From Nissolia schottii (taxonomy: Eukaryota > Streptophyta > Magnoliopsida > Fabales > Fabaceae): DNA of 64,000 nucleotides. Positions 33,669 to 46,655 of the stretch are shown piece after piece. Position numbers and translations under genes: made by a program. A model generated the notes under the pieces. The model did not search any database. It saw nothing but the letters and a program-made list of their open reading frames with translations, and was not told the origin of the DNA. The stretch spans positions 273,631 through 337,630 of the forward strand of contig QANU01108907.1 of assembly GCA_003254905.1 (NCBI GenBank), written 5' to 3'. Positions within the stretch are counted from its first letter, which is position 1; each line of letters begins with the position of its first letter.

Positions 33669-35438
33669 CTTTTTTATTATCAAATAAACTGAAACAAGTT
33701 CAATCTAAGTTTAGAATCACTTGTCTTTTTGAGATTTGATTAGTCAATACCTCGTTGTAAATGAATAGAGCTTGGGCCCACTCTCTTATCCAGCTCTTGC
33801 TAACACCATTCAAGCAGTCAGCAATTACTGTATGATAAAAATGGAGAGGAAGATCACGTGTTCTATTCTATAACGTGTTCACTTTGCAAGATTTTGTGTG
33901 TTATGTCCGCGGTAGCATTTACATTGTACACCATGAGAAAGTGAACATCTAAGAGAGTCTTGAACTAATAGTTCATCTCCCTTAATTCAATGTTAAGAAA
34001 TAAGTTGAATTTAAAGGAGTTGGGTTCAATCATTAGTGGTGAGTCTAAACTAAAAATATACCTATCTTTAAGAAAGAAAGAAAAAAACATTTGAGAGAGC
34101 GTTTAGTATAATTATAAAAGTGACCTTGGTGATTATCGTAACAATTTTTTTTTTACCTTAATACATCACGTACCAAGTTTAAGCTGGTGCAAAGAAGCCG
34201 CCTTACTTCATTTGTAACTTTCTAATGTTCGTATATTAATATATTTACATGCATGATCAAACTCGAGATATATTAATTAAAAATAATAATAATAATCATA
34301 ACAAAGCAGAAGGGATAGAAAAACCGAATGCTTCTTACCTACGCATGACACATGATCCATCATGCATTGGGAGACACATGATGCATGCATGTATATATGC
34401 ATGCATCTCTTTCTCTTTCGACTTTACATTATATTTACTTTTAATTTCTAATTAATTATTATGACACTAAAATTCCTCTATCCATGAATTTGTTTCCTTG
34501 CCAATCCGTTATGCACTTAGTCATCAATTAATTAAGCAAGACTCGAATTAAAATATTTTAATCGCGATTTTATAGAATAATATTTTAAATGCGGGGTTGA
34601 TAAAATTTCGTGTTGTTCGATCTACTTAAAGAATTACGTAAATAGAAGAGATCTCGGTTGCCACCGAAAGCTTGCTTTTAGATCAGATAGAACATATTTT
34701 ACACCAAAGAAAGGAAGAAAAAAGAAGACACAATTTAACGTAATAAGTTAATAACTGCCGCAAGCAAGGGGACAATAGAAACCGTGGGTTTTTTTTTTGT
34801 TTGCTTGTTTCTTTTTTTCTTTTTTCTTTTTTCTTTTTTCTTTTTTCTTTTTTCTTATGTTGTGAGAAACTATGGGCAAATTATTCAAACCAACGAAAAC
34901 AAGGCCAGGAAAGCCATTCTTTATTTCCCATTTAGTTCTAACTTCATATATGTATGGCTCCTCAATAACTCTTTGTAGTGTATGTGTTTAAAATATCTGT
35001 GCAATTAACTATTCCCAAAAAAACATACTTTACCTTGTACTCACCGGAGAACCTTGAGGTCCATTTACTTATTATTCTAATTAATTTTCGTATTGTGTTA
35101 TTAACATATATAGAATCTAAGAAGGTCCAATCCATTTTTTCGACTTTAACATAAAAATTGAATAACGTACGTGCAAGAAACATTTATTTAAATATTACAA
35201 AGCGTCAATACCAAAAAAAAATAAAAATTACATAGAGTACATGTTAATTTGGGAAAGATAAAGTGTGTGTTTGGATTAGTCTATTTTAAATTCCAATTAG
35301 ATTACAATTAAAAATTTATATAACTTAAATATAATTATTTCTTTAAGATAATATGTTGCCAAATTAACATGATAATACCGTGACGAAATATATTGTTTGG
35401 TGAGGATGAGAAATTGAGAGAGCACTGTATCATACTAT
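33669..35438. other. Intergenic with simple repeats
   Basis: No gene recognised. A heptamer microsatellite (CTTTTTT)n runs at about 34811-34855. Its low-complexity plus ORF at 34784-34978 is not a gene. GCATGC-rich sequence occurs at about 34375-34410. Confidence 0.6.
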
Positions 35439-35633
35439 GTGAAGTTTTATTTTCATGAATGTTACTTGGTCAATATTCCATGCATGTTTAGAAGAAAGCT
35501 AGCTCGTGAAATGGACCTTCCTGGTTGGTGGGATCAGTTGGACGATGAAGTTAAATTCATGAAAAAATTCTCATCTGGACACACGCAGTCACTTCAAAAA
35601 CGGAAACAAGTAGTCCCGTTAGCGTGCGCGTAA
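35439..35633 (+). CDS. Unrecognised ORF, perhaps a stray exon
   Basis: 64 codons. The part after an acceptor-like TGTTTAG (about 35490) reads KLAREMDLPGWWDQLDDEVK and then FMKKFSSGHTQSLQKRK, with normal amino-acid balance unlike neighbouring AT-rich ORFs. I do not recognise the family. It has no matching upstream exon or downstream continuation that I can see, so it may be a captured or decayed exon. Confidence 0.2.
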   Translation: MKFYFHECYLVNIPCMFRRKLAREMDLPGWWDQLDDEVKFMKKFSSGHTQSLQKRKQVVPLACA

Positions 35634-35661
35634 TTCACTTTGTTGCGATACGTACATGCTA

Positions 35662-35662
35662 C

Positions 35663-35708
<46 letters not shown>
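35662..35708. repeat. TAA microsatellite
   Basis: About 15 units of TAA. A short CCCTTT hexamer repeat follows at about 35763-35787. Confidence 0.95.
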
Positions 35709-35711
<3 letters not shown>

Positions 35712-35889
35712 ATTTAATTTCGTGAAAATTTCTACATCTATGCAATGGAACAGTCTATTAATCCCTTTCCCTTTCCCTTTCCCTTTCTCAGGCCCCGGTG
35801 ATTTCATCTTAATCGATAAATTCTTATGTGAGCACAAGTCGAACATATTATTCTTAGGCGCACACCTCTATCGTGTTAGTCATAACTAG

Positions 35890-37700
35890 TGATATACCTT
35901 CTGCTCACAAACCATTTCACATACTTTCATTTAGCTTGTTGGACAATATTCTGATTCAACCATATCATTTTATAAATAGTACTTTATGAAAGAATTTCTT
36001 CCTTATGTTTCATTCCTTTTTGGTGCATTTCCACCCTTATAATCAAGCTGAAAATACCTAATTCATGCATTAGGCATAGCAGCCCCCATGTCCTGCACTC
36101 TTTATATTTGATTCGTATATTAGCATCATTTTTGTTCACTTTAATTTGATCAGCATTATTTTTAAGATTCTGATCGGTTTAACATATGAACCAATGATAT
36201 AATGGATGTAGCCTCTTATGTTTAATACTTTAATGTAATTCTAAATAATTTTAACAAAATAAAAGTTGCACTCGTGATTAGGTATATCTTTTGGAATATC
36301 TATTGATACATATTTGACCCGACAATTTCATTACATAATACTAGTAGGGTGCTTGGAAGTCCAAAGTTTTCACATTCTTAGCCTCTTAGGCATCTTTCCT
36401 TATTTTGAATCAGATGTTTTTTAAATCACATGCATAGGTAAACTTGCAAAACCAATTAATTATTGATTTATTACAGTAGGATTATGTTTACCCACTTTTC
36501 AAACTTTGCAACCGAGGACACCCTGTAAATTTTTTAAAAGTAATAAAAGCAAGATACTTTTTTGAGAGACTGGTTAATTGACTTTTACAGTAATGTAGTG
36601 CATAATGAGATTCTTTAGATTCGAGAAATAAAAGATAATATACATAATTGATTAAATGTAACGATGTTAAGGTCCATTTCATTTAGGTTTTGGTAGAATT
36701 GCTTTTAAAAATATTGAAGTTGAAAGATTGATTTATATTTACAAATGATGTTATTAAAAAAATTGGGTTTAAAAATATTAATAAGAGATATGAATGAAAA
36801 AAATATGTCCATCTTTCAATAGAATCAATTTTAAGTTTTAACCAAAAAGAGTCACTTCCTCAAAAAGCATTTGACCAAATCAAACCAAACCAAACAATTT
36901 CACTTAGTTGAAAATTGATTTTTTTTTTTTTTGCCCAAACCAAACATCCACTTAATAGCCTAATAGACAGAGCACATAGACAGGGACCCGAAGGAAAATG
37001 AAGTTGGTTTGGGAATTCACCTCTCATATGGTGAAATACAACACAACACGCGCGCACACACGAAAAAAAAAAAGGTTTATGGCATCTGAGGATGATGCCT
37101 TCATCATATTGCTAATTAAGTTGAAGAAATTGTTAAGTGGCCTTGTCGCAGGCTGTCCCCAGCTATGAATCAGACAGATTTTGGTTGGCACTAAAAAACA
37201 ACACACGAAACCCCCCCCCCCTTATATTTCAAGAGGGTTCAACATTGATGGACTCATTGGGGCTCTAGGCCTTTCGGTTTTATTCCAAAAACGGATCCTT
37301 GTCTAGTTTCTATAACTGTCCAAGGACCACCTTTGTCTGAAAGCTTAGGCCCCTTAGTATAGTACACAAACCGTGTGTTTTGTCTATAGCATCCCTTTTG
37401 GAATGATCCTCCCTCTTTTGTCCCCTAGCATGTGCTGCTGTGCATAAGTTAGAACAATTTTGTTTTACCTTAGTTGTTGGACTTTTTTCATTTGAACTCC
37501 CAAAGTCCCAACGGACCAAAAAAAGAGCTAGTTAGTTCTGTACTGATGCCATCATTTCTCAATCTCAAAAATCTTTACTCTTGTCTTGCTTGCGCCCCTT
37601 CACTATATAGTATATGATATTGGCATATAGTATAATTTAAGGCCGGTCGATGATTTGGAGGCTTTAGCCCCTTGAAAAAGTGCTATAATATTCAAAGGCC
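35890..37700. other. Upstream intergenic region of the MATE gene
   Basis: No coding gene. CA-rich and C-homopolymer tracts occur (about 37045-37220). Short minus ORFs here have no known domains. Confidence 0.6.
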
Positions 37701-37719
37701 CACTCTCCCTCCCAGCCTC

Positions 37720-37726
37720 TATAAAA
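37720..37726 (+). promoter_or_regulatory. TATA box of the MATE gene
   Basis: CTCTATAAAACCCC lies 85 bp upstream of the ATG, implying a leader of about 50 nt. It is the best TATA match in the flank. Confidence 0.65.
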
Positions 37727-37804
37727 CCCCTTGGTCACACAAACACAAGACAAGCCTCCGCAAACAAATAAGCCTGCTCTCCTCTGACAAGAAAACCGAA
37801 AAGC

Positions 37805-38071
37805 ATGTGTGATCACCACAGCACCTGCACCTGCAGCTGCGAATGCAAGGAGACGCTGATCCAAAATGCGACATCCCAGAAGCAAACAATGCAAGGGCAG
37901 AGAGCCCCTTTGGAAGAGGCATTGAAGGAAGGCGCCTCCATATCCAAGATAGCGCTCCCCATGATCCTCACCGGCCTGCTGCTCTACTGCCGCTCCATGA
38001 TCTCCATGCTCTTCCTGGGCCGCCTCGGGGAGCTCGCCCTTGCCGGCGGGTCCCTCGCCCTGGGCTTCGCC

Positions 38072-38103
<32 letters not shown>

Positions 38104-39364
38104 GGCCGCCGGAATGGAGCCAATCTGCGGGCAAGCCTTCGGCGCCAAGAGATTCACCCTCCTCGGCCTCTGCCTCCAGAGGACGATCCTCCTCCTCCTC
38201 TTCACCTCCATCCCAATCTCACTCCTCTGGCTCCACATGAAGCAGCTCCTCCTCCTCTGCGGCCAAGACGAATCCATAGCCACCCAAGCACACTCATACC
38301 TCCTCTTCTCCATCCCCGATCTCTTAGCACAGTCATTCCTCCACCCTCTGCGTATCTACCTCCGCTCCCAATCAATCACTCTGCCTCTCACGCTCTGCTC
38401 CGCCTTCTCAATCTTCCTCCACATCCCCATCAACTACTTCCTCGTCTCCCACCTCCACATGGGAATCACGGGCGTCGCCTTGAGCGCCGTCTGGACCAAC
38501 TTCAACCTCGTCGCCTCTCTGATTCTCTACGTCGTCGTCTTCTCCGGCACTCACCGCAAAACATGGGGGGGCTTCTCTTCCGAGTGCTTCGCTTTCACGC
38601 AGTGGACAAAGCTCATCAGCCTCGCCATCCCGAGCTGCATTTCGGTGTGCCTGGAATGGTGGTGGTACGAAATCATGATCCTCCTCTGCGGCCTGCTGTT
38701 GAACCCGCGACCCGCCGTCGCCTCCATGGGGATTCTCATCCAAACGACGTCGCTTCTCTACATTTTCCCCTCCTCGATAAGCTTCAGCGTTTCCACCAGA
38801 GTCGGCAACGAGCTGGGCGCTCAGAGGCCCAATAACGCGAGGCTGTCCGCCATAGTGGGCCTCGCTCTCAGCCTCGTGTTGGGCCTCTTGGCGCTGGCCT
38901 TTTCCGTGACGGTCAGGAACGTGTGGGCCCAGATGTTCACGAGGGACGAGGAGATCGTGGCGCTCACGTCCATGGTGCTGCCCATCATTGGGCTCTGCGA
39001 GCTCGGCAACTGTCCTCAGACGACGGGGTGTGGGGTCCTCAGGGGAACCGCCAGGGTTAAGATTGGCGCCAACGTTAACTTGGGCTGCTTCTACCTTGTG
39101 GGGATGCCCGTGGCTGTTTCCCTTGCTTTCTTCGCCGGCTTTGATTTCCGCGGGCTGTGGATTGGCTTGCTCGCGGCTCAGGGGTCGTGTGCGGTGGCTA
39201 TGCTGGTGGTTCTGTGCCGGACGGATTGGGGATTTGAGGCTCTGAGGGCGAGGAGGCTCACCGGATCAGGGGAGGTGGCGGCGCCGCCCGAGGTAGATTA
39301 TTTGTTATTGGATGATTCGGATGGAGATAAGCAGCAGCAATCGTCATCGTCATCATGTGTTTAG
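37805..39364 (+). CDS. MATE-family efflux transporter (DTX48-DTX51-like)
   Basis: Intronless gene of 519 residues, typical of the DTX48-DTX51 clade, which has members tied to growth control, iron or hormone-related export. It should be an H+- or Na+-coupled antiporter with 12 membrane helices in two six-helix lobes. Landmarks are GMEPICGQAFGA (103-114), PLRIYLRSQ (181-189), CLEWWWYEIM (282-291), STRVGNELGAQRP (330-342) and GNCPQTTGCGVLRGTAR (401-417), all characteristic of this clade. The N-terminus is unusual in being Cys-rich (MCDHHSTCTCSCECKE). The C-terminal tail after residue 485 is hydrophilic and ends in a Ser run. Coding GC is high, mainly at third positions, unlike the AT-rich flanks, so long ORFs appear in all frames and are shadows. 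Substrate and membrane cannot be inferred here. Confidence 0.96.
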
Positions 39365-40602
39365 TGTTTTTAATTAATCAAAATTATTATACATATGGAG
39401 GGAGGGAGGGATTTGTCTTTAGCTGTACAGGGGACGAGACAGAGGATGACCTTCTTTCCGTCTTTTCTTTTCTATTCTATTTTTCATATTTTAGTCTTAG
39501 ATGACGAGGAGGTTTTAGGTTGCCACCTGGGAATTTTAACTACAGCAATAATGTTTACTTGAATATAAAATTACGATTCTCGTTATCGCTCTTCACTCTT
39601 CCAATGCGACTTGAATACTTTTCAGTAATATAGTTTTTTACATGCATTGCATTATGCATATCATAATCAATCACACATGTTCAAGGAATTCCAACTCTTC
39701 TCTTCGGACCAACATCTTGTTGTAGTTGTGCACTGTTCATAATACACAATCCCTTATTTAATTTAAATTATGAGTTATATTAACCATAAATATTTATGTC
39801 AGATATATATATATATATGTATACACACACACACCCTTATGTGCTACTAGCCTTTTTTATTTAACTAGAATAATCTAAAATTAGTGATAACAAACACCCA
39901 TATCCACGATAGTGTGGGATTTATTATTATAAAAGAAAAGAATTATGATAAATTTCACATCTTTAGAAGTGTGAGATAGTTAGTTATTACTACTTTTGAG
40001 TTGTTGAAATATTTCCCGTTAACTAGTAGGCTATTGGCATGCCTCTTTTCGCACTTGAAGCACTTTAGCTACTTCTAGTGAAAATAGAAAGAGACACTTA
40101 CTTCCTAATGTCAATTTCATTACTGATATTCTACCTTACCGCCCTCGTATTTTGTCCTCTCTCCTTTGTTCCTATTCCTAATATAAAAAAATAAAATAAA
40201 AAACAAAAAAAAAAACACATTGTACACGTGCTCAACCAAATTTGGCTACTTTGTTTTATCTTCCGTTTGGCGAATTAGGAGAATAATGAAAACATTATAA
40301 GAAAATCCCAAACTTAACAGATGCACTCCACTCCAGACAATAAGAATCTATTAAAAGTACTAGAATTCACATAGGATTTTGTTTTTTTTTTTTTTACTTG
40401 TTTGATTTGATGAAAACAAGTTTTGGTGCTTATTTTATATGTTGTCGTAGGGAAATGCATCTTAATTACAACCGTTTAACTTTTGAACAAACACTTTAAC
40501 TCAAATCAATTCTGATAGAATCAAATTTATCAAAATTAGTTTTGTAAAAACATATATAATCAAACACGCCCATTAGCTCTACTAGATAAAAATGCCTAAG
40601 AG
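39365..40602. other. 3' flank of MATE and intergenic
   Basis: Presumed 3' UTR followed by AT-rich sequence, with TA/CA repeats at about 39805-39835. No gene recognised. Confidence 0.6.
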
Positions 40603-40611
40603 CTAGCAAAC

Positions 40612-40838
40612 GAGTCCTGTTACACGTACACCAAAAATCATACACCATACATACACCCCGTACTTATATACATAAAGTTTGTGTTTTAACTCAGGCGATG
40701 TTTGTGCACTTAATTAAGTATAATTGAGAGTATTATTTACAAGTTTGTAATGTTTGTGCACTCGTGAGAATAAAGTTTGTGCATTATCAATAGTGTATAT
40801 ATGGGTGTATAAAATTGGGTGTACATGTAGCATTTTTG
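40612..40838. mobile_element. Mutator-like MITE, 227 bp, 9-bp TSD
   Basis: The left end contains TGTTACACGTACACC and the right end, reverse-complemented, CAAAAATGCTACATGTACAC. A perfect 9-bp CTAGCAAAC flanks it (40603-40611 and 40839-40847). Inside are GTTTGTGCAC motifs as in the 13474 element. It is non-coding. Confidence 0.82.
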
Positions 40839-40847
40839 CTAGCAAAC

Positions 40848-42836
40848 CCCAAAATAAATCTTTGGTTAATGTACTATGAGCCATTACTACTATGAAACAA
40901 TACAAAAATTTAGATTTACGAGTTCCTACAAACTACGTAAACCTACTATCACGAGTTCATCTTTGATGATTTTTTAAAAATAAATAGAAGAAAGAAGTCA
41001 TAGTTGGTTACACTATATTGACGACAAATTACTAAATTTGGTGATCCTGGCCTTGAAGGAAATCTGACGTTTTGTTTGGCTCAACCTTTCTCCTTCACTC
41101 CTTCCTTTCCATTTGGCATTGTAGCCATAAATACCTCATCTGCCCAATCTTGTTTTCCAAAAAATAAGATGGGGATCGTTGCAAACAGTGGAATCCACCA
41201 ACAACTTAGACTGCATGGTCACTCATAACTAGGGTAGAGAGAGTTTGACCAATTGACATATTGGTCATTTTCTATTTGTTCAAGGCCTCCACATTATTTT
41301 GGGCGTGTGGGTACGTATGAAAACCACATTAAATGAAGCACAATATGAAAATCTCTGTTGCAATGCTCAAGTACTGTTAAAATTTTGTCGTCAAGTTATT
41401 AAGTCCAAGTAGTGTCACCAAGGCACCCAGAGAGAGAACATTGTTTTTGGGACTTTGGAGTATAAAATGTTTAGAGCTTGAATTTCAAATGAAGCCTCGT
41501 GGGGTAGTCATCAATCAAAATAGTATTTATTTAATTTAAGGCATGAAAATTGGGTTGCCATTGCCGGACGCCGGCTTCTCAAATAACGACCACTGATGAC
41601 TTGGTCATCTCTCCTCTTTTTGTGGTTATTATTATTATTATTCGTTATTTATTAATGTGCCTTATTTTGTGTGAGAAGCTGGTGGATGAATATATATCTT
41701 TACACTTTAATCTTAGGTGGACAAGATTTGGAGTCTTCATATCGAGAACTATCCCGTGGAGAGATAGATTGTATGCGCTTGGATAAACTTAGGTTTAAAA
41801 ACACGTAGTAAAAAACTTTTTGAAACAGATTTGAAAAATAAACGATTGTTTCTCAATATTAAGTTGTTACTTGTTACCAAATATACATCTATTATTAATA
41901 GGTTAAATAGATCCTAAAGAGAGAGAGAGAGAGAGAGGGGGGGGGGGGGAATCAGCTCTATCACATGTATTTAGTACGGAGTTAAAATAGAGAAGTTATA
42001 TTTTCTCCCCCATTTCGCTTGACTTTGTTGCTCTCATGTTAGTTGATGATAGTATGTAATAACTAAGGGAGACCATTTCTTTTTCTTTTTTCTTTTTTCC
42101 TTTTTAGTTTGAAATCTACGCACAATCTTGGGAACATTAATTGAAATCAATTATTTATTTATTTTTTATGTTGGAATCAAAATTTAACTTGTTTATTCTG
42201 GTGATTGATTTCTCAAAAAGAAATGACGTTGATTTGAAATTCTCCATCCGCTTCGTTTTAACTATTTAAAATTAAACCTTAATTACATATATTAAGGTCA
42301 AAGAAAAAAAAGACATTTTAAAAAATGTATAAAATAATATGAATTGATAAAATTCTTTATATATATAATTATTTCTAATATAATTATTATTCTCTTTATA
42401 TTTACTATATTAATAAATTATCCATTACAATTATAAGTATAAATGAAAAAAAAAATTACATTTAGATATTATAAATCAACAAATATTTCAAAATCCTAAA
42501 AATATATAAAATTAAGATAGAATTGATGGAGTATATATTGGGTGTGCAGTTATGCTATTAATGCCTATTTATTTATTTGTGCTATAAATGCTTTTCTACT
42601 GCTATAAAGGATAAGAATGTGATCTCAATGTATCGTGAAGACATGGGCTTTGGCTGATTGGCTCATTTAGTTTTGTTTCTTGTTGCAGAATTATGTTTGA
42701 ATGTGGATATTCTCAAGGGAAAAGTAACCGAACGTAGGAGACTGGTTAAGAACCTTAAAAATTGTGTGTGTGTATGTGTGTGTATATATATATATTAAAT
42801 TAGTAAGTATTTGAAATTTTCTATACATTTAATTTA
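40848..42836. other. Intergenic, no gene recognised
   Basis: Contains a GA run followed by a G run (about 41920-41950) and GT/TA repeats (about 42764-42795). The plus ORF at 41550-41786 lacks a recognisable domain. Confidence 0.5.
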
Positions 42837-43196
42837 CAATTTGCTATTTGTACACTTTAAAGATAATCATTCAACAACCACCTAATAGAGAAACAAACAT
42901 TATCAAACACAAAAAATAAGTAATATTAAATACATGTATGCACTGGCACACATAAATGTTTAGTGACAATATTTATTTTTCTATTTTGTAGTAACATTAA
43001 ATTCATGTGTGCACGGACATGCAGAAATATTCAGTGATAATGTTTGTTTCTCTGTTTTGTAGTGACATTAAATTCATTGTGCATAGACATGCAGAAATGT
43101 TCAGTGACAATGTTTATTTCTCTGTTGTGTAATGTTTGTTTCTCTGTTAAGTGGCTATTGAGTAATTAATTTTAAGTTGTGCATATAACATTTTTG
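42837..43196. mobile_element. Mutator-like MITE with internal 71-bp tandem repeats
   Basis: The ends pair over about 65 bp. The left end starts CAATTTGCTATTTGTACACT and the right end, reverse-complemented, CAAAAATGTTATATGCACAA; both continue into AGAGAAACAAACATT. The flanking 9-mers are TTTAATTTA (42828-42836) and TTTAATTTT (43197-43205), which match at 8 of 9. The middle holds three units of 71, 71 and 69 bp (42921-42991, 42992-43062, 43063-43131). Confidence 0.75.
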
Positions 43197-44176
43197 TTTA
43201 ATTTTAAACAACCAAAATTTTTAGTTTAAATTTTTTAATAAGTGTTCTCAAAACACTTGTTAGTAAAACAATTTTCAAAATATTCCTAAGTTAGCTAATT
43301 AACTCTTTGATTGAACTTCTTTATGTGCTGAGGAAGCAGGTCATTTAAACTTTAATATTAAAATTGGGTTTTGCTTAAACATTTGTTAAAGAACTATGAA
43401 AAAAAATTAATTTTTTTAATGTATTTATGGTATTAAAGACTTAAAAAAAACTTATATTTTATATAAAAATAAATTTCTTTTAAGAATACTTGTTAAAAAA
43501 AACAATAAAACTTTTAAATGAGTAATTAATTGTCAATAATTTAATACTAAGTAATAATTGGCTAGATATTAATTTTGGTCATGTTAGTGGTTTATGGACC
43601 AGGAACATGTCCCATAAGTAGAGTTATATATATTTTGACTCGATTTGTTTCACTCAATTATTTTTCATATTATATGGACTAAGTATGCTGGCACCAAACA
43701 AGAGTACAAGTCATTTTATCATTATCTGAATGTGCAAAGATAAGGTTGTGAAGTAGACGTATAATTTAGGAAATCAAACTTCATAACTTGAAAGGAGTGA
43801 GTTATTAAGTTATGCGCAAAAAGCCAAATATGAAAAGATTGACGTTAAGGATATTCAAGTCAAATAGCCACCATTATGTTAGGATGGTTAAGAAACAATC
43901 AACGGGGTTGGTTCAATGTCAACCTTATTTTATTTTATTTTATGTATTGTTATGACTTAAATTTAATTCTCATATTCTTTAAAAAAGAGGGTAATCTCTA
44001 AGCATGCTAAGTTTAAAGGCATATTTTAACCTTAGACGGAAGTTGTCTTCTTACCTAAATTTTTGTAAATAACAAAAAAATAATATAAAGAAACAATAAA
44101 TTGGTAGACATATATAGTAAATATATTAATTTTTTCGGTATCAAAGTACTCAATATATTAAGTTTTCTGCGCGGTT

Positions 44177-44217
<41 letters not shown>
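43197..44217. other. Intergenic up to the sequence gap
   Basis: AT-rich, ending in a TA microsatellite (about 44180-44217) that runs into the gap. No gene recognised. Confidence 0.5.
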
Positions 44218-44802
44218 NNNNNNNNNNNNNNNNNNNNNNNNNNNNNNNNNNNNNNNNNNNNNNNNNNNNNNNNNNNNNNNNNNNNNNNNNNNNNNNNNNN
44301 NNNNNNNNNNNNNNNNNNNNNNNNNNNNNNNNNNNNNNNNNNNNNNNNNNNNNNNNNNNNNNNNNNNNNNNNNNNNNNNNNNNNNNNNNNNNNNNNNNNN
44401 NNNNNNNNNNNNNNNNNNNNNNNNNNNNNNNNNNNNNNNNNNNNNNNNNNNNNNNNNNNNNNNNNNNNNNNNNNNNNNNNNNNNNNNNNNNNNNNNNNNN
44501 NNNNNNNNNNNNNNNNNNNNNNNNNNNNNNNNNNNNNNNNNNNNNNNNNNNNNNNNNNNNNNNNNNNNNNNNNNNNNNNNNNNNNNNNNNNNNNNNNNNN
44601 NNNNNNNNNNNNNNNNNNNNNNNNNNNNNNNNNNNNNNNNNNNNNNNNNNNNNNNNNNNNNNNNNNNNNNNNNNNNNNNNNNNNNNNNNNNNNNNNNNNN
44701 NNNNNNNNNNNNNNNNNNNNNNNNNNNNNNNNNNNNNNNNNNNNNNNNNNNNNNNNNNNNNNNNNNNNNNNNNNNNNNNNNNNNNNNNNNNNNNNNNNNN
44801 NN
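44218..44802. other. Assembly gap (585 N)
   Basis: Flanked by TA repeat on both sides and by a GA repeat at 44819-44849. The gap probably reflects an unassembled microsatellite; its true size is unknown. A 239-codon ORF through it is an artefact. Confidence 0.99.
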
Positions 44803-44849
<47 letters not shown>

Positions 44850-44852
<3 letters not shown>

Positions 44853-46607
44853 GAGAAAATAAGGTTTTTAATGTTATATCTTTATATAATTAAAAATATT
44901 TAAGTAATTTTATATATAACAGGTAATTAGTGAGTATCTATGGGTTTGATACTTCAACCTTTGTCCTCGTTTTCATTAGTAATTGGGTATGGATATTCGT
45001 CCGTGTAGATACATAATTAATTTCCATATCTATACTCTTCACAGATAATATTTGTAGATGTATGTGTGTTTGTAGTTTTTTTTTTTTCATGCCTAGTTTG
45101 ATTATGCTCAACACAAAATAAAGATGACTCGATATTATTGTATATTAATCAATTAATTATAATTTGTACTAAGTATATATTTAAGATGCCAATTATCAGG
45201 ATATTGTATTCTAATTGATACAAAGTTTAGTAATATCTGAAGACAAGTGCAAACAACTAACACTTCTGCTCTTCACGGGTACCTACAATAACTATATATA
45301 ATTAGATGCTAGCTAGCGATTGTTTAAGTGAACAGAAAGGTGATAAGAGGTAATTAATCCCGACATTAGCCATTAACAATAACGAAAGCATAACCCTCCT
45401 AGGTGTACGTCATCCAAATTCAAAGGCTAACAAAGAAAATACTAAAATAATTATAGGCTGGAATCTTTTTGAGAAAATATTGGTTAGATCGCATGCATAA
45501 AATTATATAACTCTTGAACAATGTTCGAAATACAATGCCCAGTTTAGCATACCAAACAAACCTAAAGAAAATTTAAAGAGTCATAAATTTTGTCCACAAT
45601 TGATTGTCACAATATCTTGCATATAAGTTAACCCTTAAACGAATAATTATTTTTCTGTAAAAAATTATGACAATTTATTTTTCTGGCCTTATAATATTAA
45701 TTTATAAAATCTTACTATAGGAACATGATTACCCCCGGGATTTGGAAGTGTATCAATTCGCTTCCTCGAAATAAAATGGAGCAAGTTTGAAAGAATTAAT
45801 GTCAAAAAGTAGGAGGCCCTAATCGTAGGCGGTTAAAATAAAGAAGATTATTGCAAACCTATGGCACCCTAATTCGTAGTAGCATGGCAAGATGGATCAC
45901 ATAACCAAAACTTGTAATTAATTGATTAATTTTTTTGAGTGTAATTAATTGATTAATGATATAACATAACCAAACTTGTAGTTGATTAACTATATATCTT
46001 TATAATAAAATTTTTTACATATTAAATAAGTAAATATTATTATTTATTTTTTCAGTTTTTAAGACATTAATAATTAATTATATGTAAAAAAATATATTAG
46101 CGGGTAAGTAGGAAAATTTTAAGTATCATTACTCCTAATTCTTAATTAAGAGAGAGAGAGAGAGCTAGGGAAACCTTTATGCAATCTCATTACTACTTTT
46201 TGCGAACTTGAATAGCCGCAATTGACGTGTCAACTTTGGGACCTCTTGGTTGTGATGAAAAGGCAATAAGCCCCTGTGATCTAGCTGGTCTCTCACGATC
46301 TCTTTTATTTTTTGTTTATCATCTAAGAATCTTACAACAAACGTGGTCGGTTTGAGCATGCCATAGACCTAGCTATCTTGGAATCTTCTTTTTTCTATTT
46401 AGAGAACGGATTCTTTACCTCTTCAAGTAAATAATCACAAACTTAGTAAGTCAAACAAGGCATTTGATTATATATGCTAATCTTTGAAAATAAGGTTCTC
46501 AGCTATATTAGACAGGAAACGAGTCTTTCTATATGATCTATATAAGCATTGACATTACAATTAATTAAGATAATCACAATGTGCGTTTACTCCCAAAAAG
46601 TTTAATA

Positions 46608-46655
<48 letters not shown>

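Noticed and set aside
37664..39245. Long overlapping ORFs (up to 330 codons) on both strands of the MATE gene
   Set aside because: High GC3 removes stops in all frames. Their composition is biased to Pro/Arg/His or Gly/Asp/Glu with no domain, while the 37805-39364 frame matches the MATE family throughout.
42921..43131. CRISPR-like regularly spaced repeat
   Set aside because: The 71-bp units are contiguous tandem copies without variable spacers, lie inside inverted ends, and the genome is eukaryotic.
44101..44820. A 239-codon ORF
   Set aside because: It runs through 585 Ns and a TA repeat, so it is an artefact of undefined bases.
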